Source: CAVVJA01 sp963801715 (GTDB taxonomy: Bacteria > Actinomycetota > Actinomycetes > Mycobacteriales > Jatrophihabitantaceae). Taken from it: DNA of 64,000 nucleotides. This document shows, one piece after another, positions 26,795 through 36,969 of the stretch. The DNA lies in contig CAWDGB010000014.1 in the NCBI GenBank assembly GCA_963801715.1, positions 248,001 to 312,000 of the forward strand, written 5' to 3'. The notes below the pieces were generated by a model that saw only the letters and a list, made by a program, of their open reading frames with translations, ran no database searches and was not told where the DNA came from. Made by a program: the position numbers and the translations under genes. The first letter of the stretch is position 1; each line of letters opens with the position of its first letter.

Positions 26795-27580
26795 CTAAGC
26801 CTGCGGTCGATAGACATGCGCAGGCAGGTGTGAGGCGGCATCGCGGTCGATAAGCCACAGCGTCCGGTATCGACCGCGCGGACCGGCCGCTGGTACCTGT
26901 ACCCGGCCGGCTCCGGACAGCGCCATCATCACCGCGTTAGCCTTCCCGGTTCCCGCTGCGATGAACCACACCTCATTCGCCGCGTCCAGCGAGCGAAAGG
27001 TCAGTGAGAGGCGAGTGGGCGGTGGTTTCGGCGAGTTGTGGACGGCGATCACGGAGGCGTCGAGCTCGTACACGCCTGGATGTTCGGGGAACAGGGATGC
27101 GCAGTGCCCGTCCGGGCCGACGCCGAGCAGGATGACGTCGAAATGCGGCACATCGTCGTCGCCCTGGCCGGCCGGAACCGCTGCGGCCAGCTCCGACGCG
27201 TAGGCCCCGGCCGCGGCGTCGGCATCCTCGCCGTAGGCACCGTCTGACGCCGGCATCCGATGAACGTTGCGGGGATCGAGGGGAAGGGCCTCGAGGTCCG
27301 CTCGCATCAGCGCCGTGTCGTTGCGATCAGCCGAATCGGAGGGCACATACCGCTCGTCCCCCCACCACACGGCGACCCGACTCCAGTCGATCGAGTCGCG
27401 GGCCGGCGATTCGCCCAATGCGCCGATGACCCGTTCGAGGATGCCACCTGCGGTTACCACGAGATGGGCTAGCGGCCGCATCCCCTGCACCGAGACGAGT
27501 GTCGCAACCAGCCGAGCTGCGACATCATCAGCGAGCTGCGTAGCGCTCGGGGCGACAACCAGTTCGGGAGGCGCTCCCAT
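26795..27580 (-). CDS. pgl: 6-phosphogluconolactonase
   Basis: A 261-residue enzyme of the DevB/Pgl type, hydrolysing 6-phosphogluconolactone in the oxidative pentose phosphate pathway. Motifs: VTAGGILERVI (in place of the usual S/TGGSTP), WWGDERYVPSDSADRND, DVILLGVGPDGHCASLFP and WFIAAGTGKANAV. The ATG overlaps the opcA stop as ATGA. Last gene of the tkt-tal-zwf-opcA-pgl operon. Confidence 0.94.
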   Translation of the reverse strand: MGAPPELVVAPSATQLADDVAARLVATLVSVQGMRPLAHLVVTAGGILERVIGALGESPARDSIDWSRVAVWWGDERYVPSDSADRNDTALMRADLEALPLDPRNVHRMPASDGAYGEDADAAAGAYASELAAAVPAGQGDDDVPHFDVILLGVGPDGHCASLFPEHPGVYELDASVIAVHNSPKPPPTRLSLTFRSLDAANEVWFIAAGTGKANAVMMALSGAGRVQVPAAGPRGRYRTLWLIDRDAASHLPAHVYRPQA

Positions 27581-28566
27581 CAGGTCGCGGCGGCCGTCGG
27601 CGAGTCAGCGAGTGCCGGGTCCTTCCAGATGTGCACCCGCTGGCCCGGGCGATCGTTCAGACCGGTCAGACCGCTGACAGCGCCCAGCGACTCGGCAAAG
27701 ACCCGGTCCGCGTCCAATCGGCGCAACTCCTCCGCAAGCAGCTCACCCAAAACCCGTTCCGGGAACGGAGCGACCGAATCCTGCTGCCCCTCACGGTGCA
27801 GGATGAGCCGCCCGTAGTCCTCGTTGGCGCTGATCACGGCACCGTCAGCGAGCGTGATGCGTACCTGGTCGATCGAGCCGCCGCCCGTCTTGTTCACGGG
27901 AATGTAGAAGCCGAAGCGCGAGGAAAGCCACCCGGCCAGAAGCTGCGCGGACGGATCCGCGTCGTCGCCGTCCACGACCGCCGACGCGGCGCCTTCGTGC
28001 CAGCCGTCGAACGCTGAGGCCAAGGCGGCGCGCCAGCCGGTAATCCGGGTCCAGGCAAGATCCGTGTCGCCGGGAGCGAAGTCAACCGCCCGCTGCCGCA
28101 GCGCAGCGACCCGGTCATCAGCCCGCGACACATCGGTTATCCGGCGGTCGGCGAAGACGCCCAGTGGGTCGTAGGAGATGCGATCCGGCGGCGCTCCGTG
28201 CCACCAGGCGACCACCGGCGCATCCGGCGCGAGCAGCGGCAGTGTGACCGATTCGGCGTGCAGCGCGAGCCGCCCGTGCATCCGCATGACGACCGACTCG
28301 CCCGGGCCGAGGCGGCCACCCATCAGGACCTCGGCATCCAGTCGCGGTACCGGCGCATCGATATGCCGCCGGATCACCATCAATATGCGCATCGGGTGCT
28401 TGCTTGCCGCGAGTGTCGCGGCTTCCTCGGCCTCGTGCACGTCTCGCTCATCGACGATGACGACCAGCGTCAACGCATTGCCGCTGGTCACCGCTCCGCC
28501 GGTTCGCCGTTCCGCAGCGAGAGCCTTGACAACGGCGGTGCCGGTGGTGTCCCACAGTGTGGTCAC
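27580..28566 (-). CDS. opcA: Glucose-6-phosphate dehydrogenase assembly protein OpcA
   Basis: A 328-residue OpcA homologue. OpcA supports assembly or activity of G6PDH in cyanobacteria and actinobacteria. Recognised from LWDTTGTAVVKALAAERRTG, LTLVVIVDERDVHEAEEAA, LPLLAPDAPVVAWWHGAPP and its place directly between zwf and pgl. The GTG at 28566 is preferred; the longer frame begins inside zwf. Spacing to zwf is 13 bp. Confidence 0.93.
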   Translation of the reverse strand: MTTLWDTTGTAVVKALAAERRTGGAVTSGNALTLVVIVDERDVHEAEEAATLAASKHPMRILMVIRRHIDAPVPRLDAEVLMGGRLGPGESVVMRMHGRLALHAESVTLPLLAPDAPVVAWWHGAPPDRISYDPLGVFADRRITDVSRADDRVAALRQRAVDFAPGDTDLAWTRITGWRAALASAFDGWHEGAASAVVDGDDADPSAQLLAGWLSSRFGFYIPVNKTGGGSIDQVRITLADGAVISANEDYGRLILHREGQQDSVAPFPERVLGELLAEELRRLDADRVFAESLGAVSGLTGLNDRPGQRVHIWKDPALADSPTAAAT

Positions 28567-28579
28567 GAGGTCACCCTTC

Positions 28580-30213
28580 TCATGGTCGGCGCCATTCCCG
28601 GCCGTCGCGGGCCAGCATCTCGTCTGCTTCCTTCGGTCCCCACTCACCCGCGCGGTACAGGTAAGGGGCCTTGCCGGCCCAGAACTCCTCGAGCGGATCG
28701 ATCACCTTCCACGAGGCCTCGACCTCGTCATTGCGTGGGAACAGCGTCGCGTCACCGATGAGCACGTCGAGGATCAGACGTTCGTAGGCCTCGGGGGAGG
28801 ACTCGGTGAACGCCTCGCCGTAGAGGAAGTCCATCGCGACGTCCCGGACCTCCATCGAGCTGCCCGGCACCTTGGAACCGAACTTGAGGGTGACGCCCTC
28901 GTCCGGCTGGACCCGAATGACCAACTGGTTGTGACCCAGCTCCTGGGTGTCGGTGCGGCTGAAGGGTAGGTGCGGTGCCTTCTTGAAGAGGATCCCGATC
29001 TCGGTGACGCGGCGCGGAAGCCGCTTGCCCGTCCGCATATAGAACGGCACGCCGGCCCATCGGCGCGTCTCGACACCAAGCCGCACCGCGGCGTAGGTCT
29101 CGGTCTTCGAGTCCGGCGGGATGCCATCCTCGTCGCGGTAGGCCTTGGCTCGCTCGCCAGCGAGCCAACCCTGGTCGTACTGACCTCGGATGGCGCCGGC
29201 GTCGAGGTCGGGTGGCAGGCTCACCGCCCGGAGCACCTTGATCTTCTCGGTGCGGATCTCCTCCGCGGCGAACTCGACCGGCTCCTCCATCGCGGTGAGC
29301 GCGAGAAGTTGGAGGAGGTGGTTCTGCAGGACGTCCCGCGCCGCGCCAGTGGCGTCGTAGAAGGCGGCCCGGCCACCGATGCCAACGTCCTCGGCCATGG
29401 TGATCTGCACGGAGTCGACGTAGTGCGAGTTCCAGATCGGCTCGAACAGCTGGTTGGCGAACCGCAGCGCCATCAGATTCTGGACAGTCTCCTTGCCCAG
29501 ATAGTGGTCGATGCGGAAGACGTCGTTCGCAGTGAACACGCTGTCGACCAACTCGTTGAGTTCGCGCGCGCTTTCCAGATCGTGCCCGAAGGGCTTCTCG
29601 ACCACGACGCGCCGCCAGCCGCCGCTGCGCGCGTTGCTGGCCATTCCCGTGCGTTCCATCTGCTTGAGCACGACGGGGAACATGGCCGGCGGGATCGACA
29701 GGTAGAACGCCGCGTTGCCCTTGATCCCATGCGTGTTGCGCAGGTTGTCGAGAGTCTCAGCCAGCGTGTCGAACGCTTGATCGTCGTCGAACGACCCTGG
29801 CACGAACTGGAGGTTCTCGTTCAGCCGGCGCCAGACGTCATCGTTCCACTGGGTGCGAGCGTGCGTCTTTGCCGCTTTCTTGGCCAGCGCCGCGAAATCG
29901 CCGTCACCCCAGTCCCGCCGGGCGAACCCGAGCAGCGCGAAGTCCGCCGGTAACAAACCCCGGTTGGCCAGGTCGTAGATCGCCGGCAGCAGCTTCTTGC
30001 GGGCCAGGTCACCGGTGACGCCGAAAACGACGAGCGCGCACGGTTCCGGAACTCGCGGTAGCCGCCGGTCTCTGGGATCTCGCAGCGGATTAGCTGCGTT
30101 CGGTGACGGTGCCGGGCGGCGATGCCGCCGGAACCGGCACCGTCGGTCTGGTCCTCGGTGGCGGTCTCACTCCCGGCTGGCACGGTCGTGACGGTGCTAC
30201 CTGGTTCGGTCAC
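28580..30213 (-). CDS. zwf: Glucose-6-phosphate 1-dehydrogenase, N-terminal frameshift
   Basis: First enzyme of the oxidative pentose phosphate pathway. The body is intact: RIDHYLGKETVQNLMALRFAN carries the catalytic His region. The N-terminal nucleotide-binding part is in the same frame, reading LVVFGVTGDLARKKLLPAI and before it NPLRDPRDRRLPRVPEP, but that frame has no ATG, GTG or TTG start upstream before a TGA. A GTG at 30213 in the neighbouring frame (VTEPGSTVTT) joins it if one base is missing near 30113. Corrected length is about 540 residues. Confidence 0.9.
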
Positions 30214-30267
30214 CGCTACCCCCAATCGGTCGCAGTCAGTTCGAACGGCGTCCAGGTGTCCCCTGGG

Positions 30268-31380
30268 TCAGGCCGGCCGCGCGGCGTCCAACTGTGCCTG
30301 CACACCTTCGAGCAACTGTTTCCAGGCGTCCTCGAACTTTTGCACACCCTCTGTCTCGAGCACTCTCACTACGTCGTCGTAGTCAACGCCGATTGCGGCG
30401 AGATCGTCGAGAGCCTTCTGGGCGGTGGCGTAGCTACCCCGTACTGCGTCTCCGCTGATCACACCATGGTCCTCGACAGCATTGAGGGTAGCCTCCGGCA
30501 TCGTGTTGACCGTGTTCGGCGCGACCAACTCGACCACGTACATCGTGTCGTCGTAGGAAGGGTCCTTGACGCCCGTCGAGGCCCACAACGGCCGCTGGGA
30601 GTTTGCGCCCAGAGCCTCGAGGGCCTTCCACCGGTCGGAGGAGAACACCCTCTCGTAGCGTTGATAGGCGATCTGCGCATTGGCGATGCCGGCCTTGCCC
30701 CGCAGCCGCTGCGCCTCGTCGGTCCCGATCTTGTCCAGTCGCTTGTCGATCTCGGTGTCGACGCGGGACACGAAGAACGAAGCGACCGATCGGATCGTCG
30801 ACAGGTCGATCCCAGCAGCGTGCGCCTGCTCCAAGCCGGTGAGGTAAGCGTCCATGACGCCGTCGTAGCGATCGAGAGAGAAGATCAATGTGACGTTGAC
30901 GCTGACACCCGCCGCGGTGGCCGCGGCAATCGATGGGAGGCCCGGCTCTGTCGCGGGGATCTTGATCAGCACGTTGGGGCGGTCGACGAGCCACGAGAGT
31001 GCCTTGGCCTCGGCTGTGGTCTTCTCCGTCTCGTAGGCAATGCGGGGGTCGACCTCGATGGACACCCGGCCGTCCACGCCGCCGGTCTGGTCGTATACGG
31101 GTCGGAGAACGTCGCAGCCCCATCGGATGTCATAGCTCGTGAGCAACCGGACCGCTTCTTCGAGCGAGACTCCGCGGACCGCGAGGTCACGGATCTGATC
31201 GTCGTACACGTGCCCTTTTTCCATCGCCTTCTGGAAGATCGTCGGGTTGCTCGTGACGCCGACAACGTGCTTCTCGTCCACGAGATTCTGCAGATTGCCG
31301 GTCAGCAGGCGTTCGCGGCTGATGTCGTCGAGCCAGATGGACACACCCTGGGCGGTCAGGTCAGCGAGTGCATCGGACAT
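30268..31380 (-). CDS. tal: Transaldolase
   Basis: A 370-residue TalB-like enzyme of the actinobacterial long form. It transfers a three-carbon unit between sedoheptulose-7-P and glyceraldehyde-3-P through a Schiff base. GVTSNPTIFQKAM, NVLIKIPATEPGL (catalytic Lys), NVTLIFSLDRY, SVASFFVSRVDTEID and PLWASTGVKDP are present. AAAGGAG precedes the ATG. It lies 11 bp after tkt. Confidence 0.95.
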   Translation of the reverse strand: MSDALADLTAQGVSIWLDDISRERLLTGNLQNLVDEKHVVGVTSNPTIFQKAMEKGHVYDDQIRDLAVRGVSLEEAVRLLTSYDIRWGCDVLRPVYDQTGGVDGRVSIEVDPRIAYETEKTTAEAKALSWLVDRPNVLIKIPATEPGLPSIAAATAAGVSVNVTLIFSLDRYDGVMDAYLTGLEQAHAAGIDLSTIRSVASFFVSRVDTEIDKRLDKIGTDEAQRLRGKAGIANAQIAYQRYERVFSSDRWKALEALGANSQRPLWASTGVKDPSYDDTMYVVELVAPNTVNTMPEATLNAVEDHGVISGDAVRGSYATAQKALDDLAAIGVDYDDVVRVLETEGVQKFEDAWKQLLEGVQAQLDAARPA

Positions 31381-31391
31381 GGTGGTCTCCT

Positions 31392-33590
31392 TTAGCTGCC
31401 GGTGGTCGCGCCGCGGATGTGTCCCGCGCGCTCCAGTGATGCATGGGCGGCCGCGACGACGCGGTCTGGGGTGAAACCGAACTGCTCGAACAGCACGCTG
31501 CCTTCGGCGCTGGCGCCGTAGTGGTCGATGGCGACTATCTCACCTGAGTCGCCGACGAGTTCCCGCCAGCCTTGCGGCACACCGGCCTCGATGCTCACCC
31601 GCGCCTTGATGTCGGGCGGTAAGACGAGCTGCCGGTAGGCCGCCGGCTGGACCGCGAACCATTCCTTACACGGCATGGAGACCACCCGGGTCGGCCGGCC
31701 TTCGGCCTCGAGGCGCTCCCGAGCCTTCAGGGCGAGAGAGACCTCCGAGCCCGTCGCGATCAGAATGACCGCGGGCAGCCCGGCCGACGCGTCTTCCAGG
31801 ACGTACCCGCCCTTGACCGCGTTTCCGACCTTGGCCGGGTCGAGGACGGGAAGGTTCTGCCGGGACAAGGCAAGGGCAGTAGGACGGTCCGTGTGCTCCA
31901 GCGTGAGCTGCCAGCAGACCGCTGTCTCGTTCGCGTCCGCTGGCCTAACCACGTCCAGCCCGGGGATCGCGCGCAGTGCGGCCAGGTGCTCGATCGGCTG
32001 GTGGGTCGGGCCGTCACCACCGAGGCCAATCGAGTCGTGGGTCCAGACGTAGATGGTCGGCAGCTTCATCAGCGCCGCCAATCGCACCGGTGGACGCATG
32101 TAGTCGCTGAACACCAGGAACGTGCCGCCGTAAACCCGGGTACCGCCATGCAGCACGATCCCGTTCATGATCGCGCCCATCGCGTGTTCCCGGATACCGA
32201 AGTGCAACGTGCGACCGTAGGGGCCGCCCGTCCACACCTTCGTCTGGTGTTCGGCCGGAATGAAGCTCGGCTCGCCCTCCATCGTGGTGTTGTTGCTCTC
32301 GGCGAGATCGGCCGAGCCGCCCCACAGTTCGGGCAGCACGTCAGCCAGCGCGGTGAGGATCTTGCCCGATGCTGACCGGGTCGAGACCGAATTCGGCTTG
32401 CCGTCCTTCTCAGCCGGGAAGCTAGGTACGTTCGAGGCCCAGCCGTCGGGTAGCGAGCGGGTTGACATCCGGCGGAGTAATGCCGCGCGCTCCGGATTGG
32501 CCGCTGCCCACGCGTCGAATCGGGTCAGCCATTCGGCGTGCGCCGCCTGACCGCGTTCAACGACCTTGCGGGCGTGCGCAAGCACTTCGTCGTCGACGCC
32601 GAAGTGGACATCCGGGTCGTAGCCCATGATCTCTTTGGTGCGGCGGATCTCTTCCTCGCCGAGGGCAGACCCGTGGGCGGCCCCGGTGTTCTGCTTCGTC
32701 GGCGCCGGCCATCCGATGATGGTGCGCACGCAGATGAACGACGGCCGATCGATCTGCTCCTTGGCCCGCTCGATCGCCCGCTCGAGAGCGACGACGTCCT
32801 CGCCCGAGTCGACGCGCTGGGTGTGCCAGCCGTATGCGTCGTAGCGCTCGACGACGTCCTCGGAAAAGGCGACGTTGGTGTCGTCCTCGATCGAGATGTG
32901 GTTGTCGTCGTAGATCAGGATCAGGTTGCCCAGCTGCTGATGTCCGGCCAGGCTCGACGCCTCGCTGGATACTCCTTCTTCGAGGCAACCGTCTCCGGCG
33001 ATGACGAAGATGTGGTGGTCGAAGACGGATTCGCCGAACGCAGCGTCCGGATCGAGCAGCCCGCGCTCTCGGCGGGAGGCCATCGCCATGCCGACCGCGT
33101 TGCCGACCCCTTGGCCGAGTGGGCCGGTGGTCGCCTCGATGCCGAGGGTGTGACCGTACTCCGGATGTCCCGGGGTGAGCGATCCCCAGGTGCGGAGCGC
33201 CTGTAGGTCCGCCAGCTCCAGCCCGTACCCGGACAGGTACAGCTGGCAGTACTGGGTCAGGGAGGTGTGGCCGTTCGACAGAATGAACCGGTCGCGGCCC
33301 ATCCAGCTCGGATCGGTCGGGTCATGGCGCATGATCCGCTGGTAGAGCAGGTACGCCAGCGGAGCCAGGCTCATGGCCGTGCCGGGGTGGCCGTTGCCTA
33401 CTTTCTGAACGGCATCTGCGGCGAGCAGACGAGCCGTGTCGACGGCTCGAGTGTCCAGGTCCGTCCACCACTTCGGATGAGTGATGACGACGCCCGGCTC
33501 CTCGCCACGATTCCGTTTCGCGGGTGCCCCGTTCCGCACGCGCGTGGGGCCGCGACGCTCGCTCATATCGGCAACGGTCCCTTCGCTCAT
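31392..33590 (-). CDS. tkt: Transketolase
   Basis: A 732-residue thiamine-diphosphate enzyme moving two-carbon units in the pentose phosphate pathway. KVGNGHPGTAMSLAPLAYLL, the TPP motif GDGCLEEGVSSEAS...YDDNHISIE, and HDSIGLGGDGPTHQPIEHLA are intact. The first 30 or so residues are not conserved, so an internal ATG at 33566 is an alternative start. First gene of the operon; a 158-bp divergent region separates it from ctaB. Confidence 0.95.
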   Translation of the reverse strand: MSEGTVADMSERRGPTRVRNGAPAKRNRGEEPGVVITHPKWWTDLDTRAVDTARLLAADAVQKVGNGHPGTAMSLAPLAYLLYQRIMRHDPTDPSWMGRDRFILSNGHTSLTQYCQLYLSGYGLELADLQALRTWGSLTPGHPEYGHTLGIEATTGPLGQGVGNAVGMAMASRRERGLLDPDAAFGESVFDHHIFVIAGDGCLEEGVSSEASSLAGHQQLGNLILIYDDNHISIEDDTNVAFSEDVVERYDAYGWHTQRVDSGEDVVALERAIERAKEQIDRPSFICVRTIIGWPAPTKQNTGAAHGSALGEEEIRRTKEIMGYDPDVHFGVDDEVLAHARKVVERGQAAHAEWLTRFDAWAAANPERAALLRRMSTRSLPDGWASNVPSFPAEKDGKPNSVSTRSASGKILTALADVLPELWGGSADLAESNNTTMEGEPSFIPAEHQTKVWTGGPYGRTLHFGIREHAMGAIMNGIVLHGGTRVYGGTFLVFSDYMRPPVRLAALMKLPTIYVWTHDSIGLGGDGPTHQPIEHLAALRAIPGLDVVRPADANETAVCWQLTLEHTDRPTALALSRQNLPVLDPAKVGNAVKGGYVLEDASAGLPAVILIATGSEVSLALKARERLEAEGRPTRVVSMPCKEWFAVQPAAYRQLVLPPDIKARVSIEAGVPQGWRELVGDSGEIVAIDHYGASAEGSVLFEQFGFTPDRVVAAAHASLERAGHIRGATTGS

Positions 33591-33748
33591 CGGGAGCGGG
33601 CCCGGCGCTGGTCATCCCACCCGCCTGGATCAAGCGTAGTCAGTCCGCGACGCACGCGTACCGTGGGGCTGCAAGTCGTCGGCTGACGTTCACTGCTCGG
33701 TCCCGGGGTCTGCCCAGTCTCCGCGGCCTGGGCGGATACGCTGACAAC

Positions 33749-34747
33749 GTGACCCAGACTCCCCTCGCACCGGCAGGCGCCGAGGGGGAGGAAGCCTCAG
33801 TGACTCGATCTCTTCCAGCCAGGCGGATGCACCCGATTGGCGGTCGAGGTCGAGTTCGCGCGCGGCCCGATATCCGACGACCGCGGTCGCGCCTTCGCGC
33901 CTACGTGGCGCTCACCAAGCCACGCATCATCGAGCTGCTGCTCGTCACCACACTGCCGTCGATGATTCTGGCGGCCGACGGGCTCCCGGACTGGACGATC
34001 GTGCTCGCGACCCTGGTCGGCGGCGCGCTGGCCGCCGGGAGCGCGAATGCTCTGAACTGCTACCTCGATCGGGACATAGACGCGGTGATGCGGCGGACCG
34101 GCCATCGCCCGCTCGCGCGCCAGGACGTCACGCCGCGCGCTGCGCTGGCATTCGGTATCGCCCTCGGCGCTGTGGCCGTGCTGCTCATCGGATTGGCGAC
34201 CAACTGGCTGGCGGGCTCTCTTACCGCGCTGGCTATCGGGTTCTACGTCGTCGTGTACACGATGGTGCTCAAGCGCCGCACTCCGCAGAACATCGTGTGG
34301 GGTGGCGCTGCAGGCTGCATGCCGGTGCTCATCGGGTGGGCGGCGGTCACCGGGTCGCTGGCGTGGCCGCCGGTCATTCTGTTCGGCGTCGTGTTCTTCT
34401 GGACGCCCCCGCACTTCTGGGCCCTGGCAATGCGGTTCCGTGCGGACTACGAGCGCGCCGGTGTGCCGATGCTGCCGGTGGTCGCGGCGCCAGAGCGAGT
34501 GGCTCGCGACATCTTGTGCTACTCGGGGCTGACGGTCGCGACGTCGCTCCTGCTCTGGCCGGTCGCCACCAGCTGGGTGTACGGCGTGCTTGCGGCGGCA
34601 GCTGGCGGGGTTCTGCTCGTCGCTGCGTACCGTCTGTACGCGGACGTCCGGGCCGGGGGCGGCCGTCCGATGCGCCTGTTCCACCTGTCCAACAGCTACT
34701 TGGCATTTGTCTTCGTCGCCGTCGCCGTCGACACCTTCCTGCACTGA
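33749..34747 (+). CDS. ctaB: Protoheme IX farnesyltransferase (heme O synthase)
   Basis: A 332-residue UbiA-family integral membrane prenyltransferase that farnesylates heme B to heme O for cytochrome aa3 oxidase. Features: YVALTKPRIIELLLVTTLP, the Asp-rich NCYLDRDIDAVMRRTGHRPL, the second site YTMVLKRRTPQNIVWGGAAG, and eight or nine predicted helices. GTG 33749 is one choice; VTRSLP at 33800 is an alternative. ctaA, for the next step (heme A), lies 3 kb downstream on the other strand. Confidence 0.94.
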   Translation: MTQTPLAPAGAEGEEASVTRSLPARRMHPIGGRGRVRARPDIRRPRSRLRAYVALTKPRIIELLLVTTLPSMILAADGLPDWTIVLATLVGGALAAGSANALNCYLDRDIDAVMRRTGHRPLARQDVTPRAALAFGIALGAVAVLLIGLATNWLAGSLTALAIGFYVVVYTMVLKRRTPQNIVWGGAAGCMPVLIGWAAVTGSLAWPPVILFGVVFFWTPPHFWALAMRFRADYERAGVPMLPVVAAPERVARDILCYSGLTVATSLLLWPVATSWVYGVLAAAAGGVLLVAAYRLYADVRAGGGRPMRLFHLSNSYLAFVFVAVAVDTFLH

Positions 34748-34827
34748 CTCGCTTCGCCGCGCCGGATTGCCGCGGTCCCGGCGTGCGGCAGCGGCCTGGC
34801 AGCGGTCGGGCTCCGTACGATCGCGGA

Positions 34828-35709
34828 ATGCCTGCCCTCACGCTCGCGACCTGCGCCCAGTTGCCGACCGGCGACGAGGACGGGCTGCTGCTCACCGACG
34901 CGATCAGCGCGTTGGGCGTCGACTGGCAGTGGGCGGCCTGGAACGATCCCTCGGTCGACTGGCGCGTCGCCGGACTGGTCGTCATCCGCTCGACGTGGGA
35001 TTACCCGGCGGATCGAGAAGCATTCTTGGGTTGGGCCGATCGGCTCGGCCGGGTAGAGAACCCGCCGGCGGTGTTGCGCTGGAACTCGGACAAGGTTTAT
35101 CTGGGCGACCTGGCTGATGCTGGCGTACCCGTCGTTCCGACCTCGTGGGTAGCACCCGGACAGGCTTTGGGACTCCCGCTCGGTGAGGTGGTACTGAAGC
35201 CGTCGGTCGGCGCCGGATCCATGGGTGCTGGTCGGTTCGACACCCGGCGTCCCGGGGTCGTCGAGTCCGCGCGCCGGCACGCTCAGGCCCTGCACGACGC
35301 CGGTCGGGTGGTGCTCGTCCAGCCCTACGTGGCCGACGTCGACGAGCGCGGTGAAACGGCGCTGGTCTACGTGGACGGAGCGTTCAGCCACGCGATCGGC
35401 AAGGCGGCGATGCTGCCCGGTGACACGGTCAACAACGTCGATGTGGACCTGTCGGGCGCGCTGTTTCTCAGCGAGCGAATCAGCGCCAGGGTGCCGTCGG
35501 ACGACGAACTAGCCGTAGGTGAACAGGTACTGCAGGTACTGCGCCGCCGGTTCGGCCGGGATCTCCTCTACACCAGAGTGGATCTACTGCCGGCCTTGGC
35601 TGGTCCGGCGGTCGTCGAGGTGGAGCTTGTCGAGCCGTCGCTGTTCCTCGGCTTCGATACCGGATCGGCCGGCCGGGTCGCGGCCGCGGTCGCTCGCCGG
35701 CTCGGCTGA
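34828..35709 (+). CDS. ATP-grasp domain protein of unknown substrate
   Basis: A 293-residue cytosolic protein with an ATP-grasp fold: LVVIRSTWDYPADREAFL and RWNSDKVYLGDLADAGVPVV (pre-ATP domain), LPLGEVVLKPSVGAGSMGAG (ATP-binding Lys and Gly-rich loop), and DLLPALAGPAVVEVELVEPS (metal ligands Glu). It resembles RimK/glutathione-synthetase-like ligases found in many actinobacteria without a known product. It starts at an ATG 80 bp after ctaB and lies 12 bp before the DUF445 gene, so it may be expressed with it. Confidence 0.8.
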   Translation: MPALTLATCAQLPTGDEDGLLLTDAISALGVDWQWAAWNDPSVDWRVAGLVVIRSTWDYPADREAFLGWADRLGRVENPPAVLRWNSDKVYLGDLADAGVPVVPTSWVAPGQALGLPLGEVVLKPSVGAGSMGAGRFDTRRPGVVESARRHAQALHDAGRVVLVQPYVADVDERGETALVYVDGAFSHAIGKAAMLPGDTVNNVDVDLSGALFLSERISARVPSDDELAVGEQVLQVLRRRFGRDLLYTRVDLLPALAGPAVVEVELVEPSLFLGFDTGSAGRVAAAVARRLG

Positions 35710-35721
35710 CAGGAGCCGTCC

Positions 35722-36969
35722 GTGACCGCGCCAATGCTTGCCGACGAACGAATGCAGGGGCTTCGCCGCATGAAGCTCGTGGCGACCGGAATGCTGGTCG
35801 CCGCCGCGGGAGTGTTCGCGGTATGCGTGATCTTTGGTGACCGGCATGGGCTGTGGGGCTACCTGCAGGCAGCCGCCGAGGCGTCCATGGTGGGTGGGCT
35901 GGCCGACTGGTTTGCGGTCACCGCCCTGTTCCGATACCCATTAGGGATTCCGATCCCGCACACCGCGATCATCCCCCGCAAGAAGGACCAGATCGGCGCA
36001 GCGCTCGCGAGCTTCGTGCAGCAGAACTTCCTCACCGGATCCGTCGTGGGTGAGCGGTTGGCCGCTGCGCAGGTAGCGCGGCGGACCGGCGAGTGGCTCG
36101 CCGATCCTGGCCACGCCGCACGAATTGCCGACGAGGCCGGGAGCGCGCTCAACGGCCTGGCCAACGTCATTCGAGACGACGAGGTGCGCGAGGCGGTAGC
36201 GCAGTTCGCCCATCGTCAGCTGCACGAGGTTCAGCTGGCTCCGCTGCTGTCCCGGGTTCTCGACGCGGTGCGGGAGTCCGGGCAGCATCAGGCGGCACTG
36301 ACCGCAGGGTTGAAGGGCCTCATGCGGTTCCTCGACGACAACCGGGCCGTGTTCCGTGATCGGCTATCCGAGGAGTCGCCGGACTGGGTTCCGGAATGGG
36401 TCGACGACCGCTTGTTCGCCCGGCTGTTCACCGGACTGCAGTCCTTCCTGGCCGACGTCTCGACGCAGCCGGAGCACGAACTGCGGAAGAACTTCGACCG
36501 CTACCTGCGCGATTACGCCATCGCGTTGCGCACCGACCCGGATAAGGCGGCCAGCCTCGAGAAGGCCAAGATCGACCTGCTGGAACGGCCCGACGTGCGG
36601 GAGTGGCTGTCTGGCCTCTGGGCCTACTTGAAGCAGGCAATCCTGTCTGGAGCCGCCGATCCGAACTCCGACCTGCGTCGCACGGTGGAGTCGCTCACCA
36701 TGCAGGTCGGCACCGCGTTGCGCGACGACCCGGTGCTGCAGGGCAAGGTCGACGGGAGCCTGCAGCGCCTGGTCGGCCACGTGCTCGCCCGCTACTCCGA
36801 CGACATCGCCGAGCTCATCTCCGGGACGGTAGCTCGCTGGGACGCTGCGGACACCAGCCGTCGACTCGAACTACAGGTCGGGCGAGACCTGCAGTTCATT
36901 CGGGTCAATGGCACGGTGGTGGGCGCGCTCGTCGGGGTGATCATCTACGCGGTCAGTCAGATTCTCTGA
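35722..36969 (+). CDS. DUF445 family membrane protein
   Basis: A 415-residue protein. An N-terminal helix (LVATGMLVAAAGVFAVCVIF) is followed by the DUF445 hallmark GGLADWFAVTALFRYPLGIPIPHTAIIP (quoted as two adjoining halves: GGLADWFAVTALF and RYPLGIPIPHTAIIP). A long helical middle and a C-terminal helix (GTVVGALVGVIIYAVSQIL) complete it. Function unknown. The start is a GTG with AGGAG 6 nt upstream. Its 3' end overlaps the convergent ctaA frame by 99 bp, but the overlapping part of ctaA is probably run-on. Confidence 0.87.
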   Translation: MTAPMLADERMQGLRRMKLVATGMLVAAAGVFAVCVIFGDRHGLWGYLQAAAEASMVGGLADWFAVTALFRYPLGIPIPHTAIIPRKKDQIGAALASFVQQNFLTGSVVGERLAAAQVARRTGEWLADPGHAARIADEAGSALNGLANVIRDDEVREAVAQFAHRQLHEVQLAPLLSRVLDAVRESGQHQAALTAGLKGLMRFLDDNRAVFRDRLSEESPDWVPEWVDDRLFARLFTGLQSFLADVSTQPEHELRKNFDRYLRDYAIALRTDPDKAASLEKAKIDLLERPDVREWLSGLWAYLKQAILSGAADPNSDLRRTVESLTMQVGTALRDDPVLQGKVDGSLQRLVGHVLARYSDDIAELISGTVARWDAADTSRRLELQVGRDLQFIRVNGTVVGALVGVIIYAVSQIL

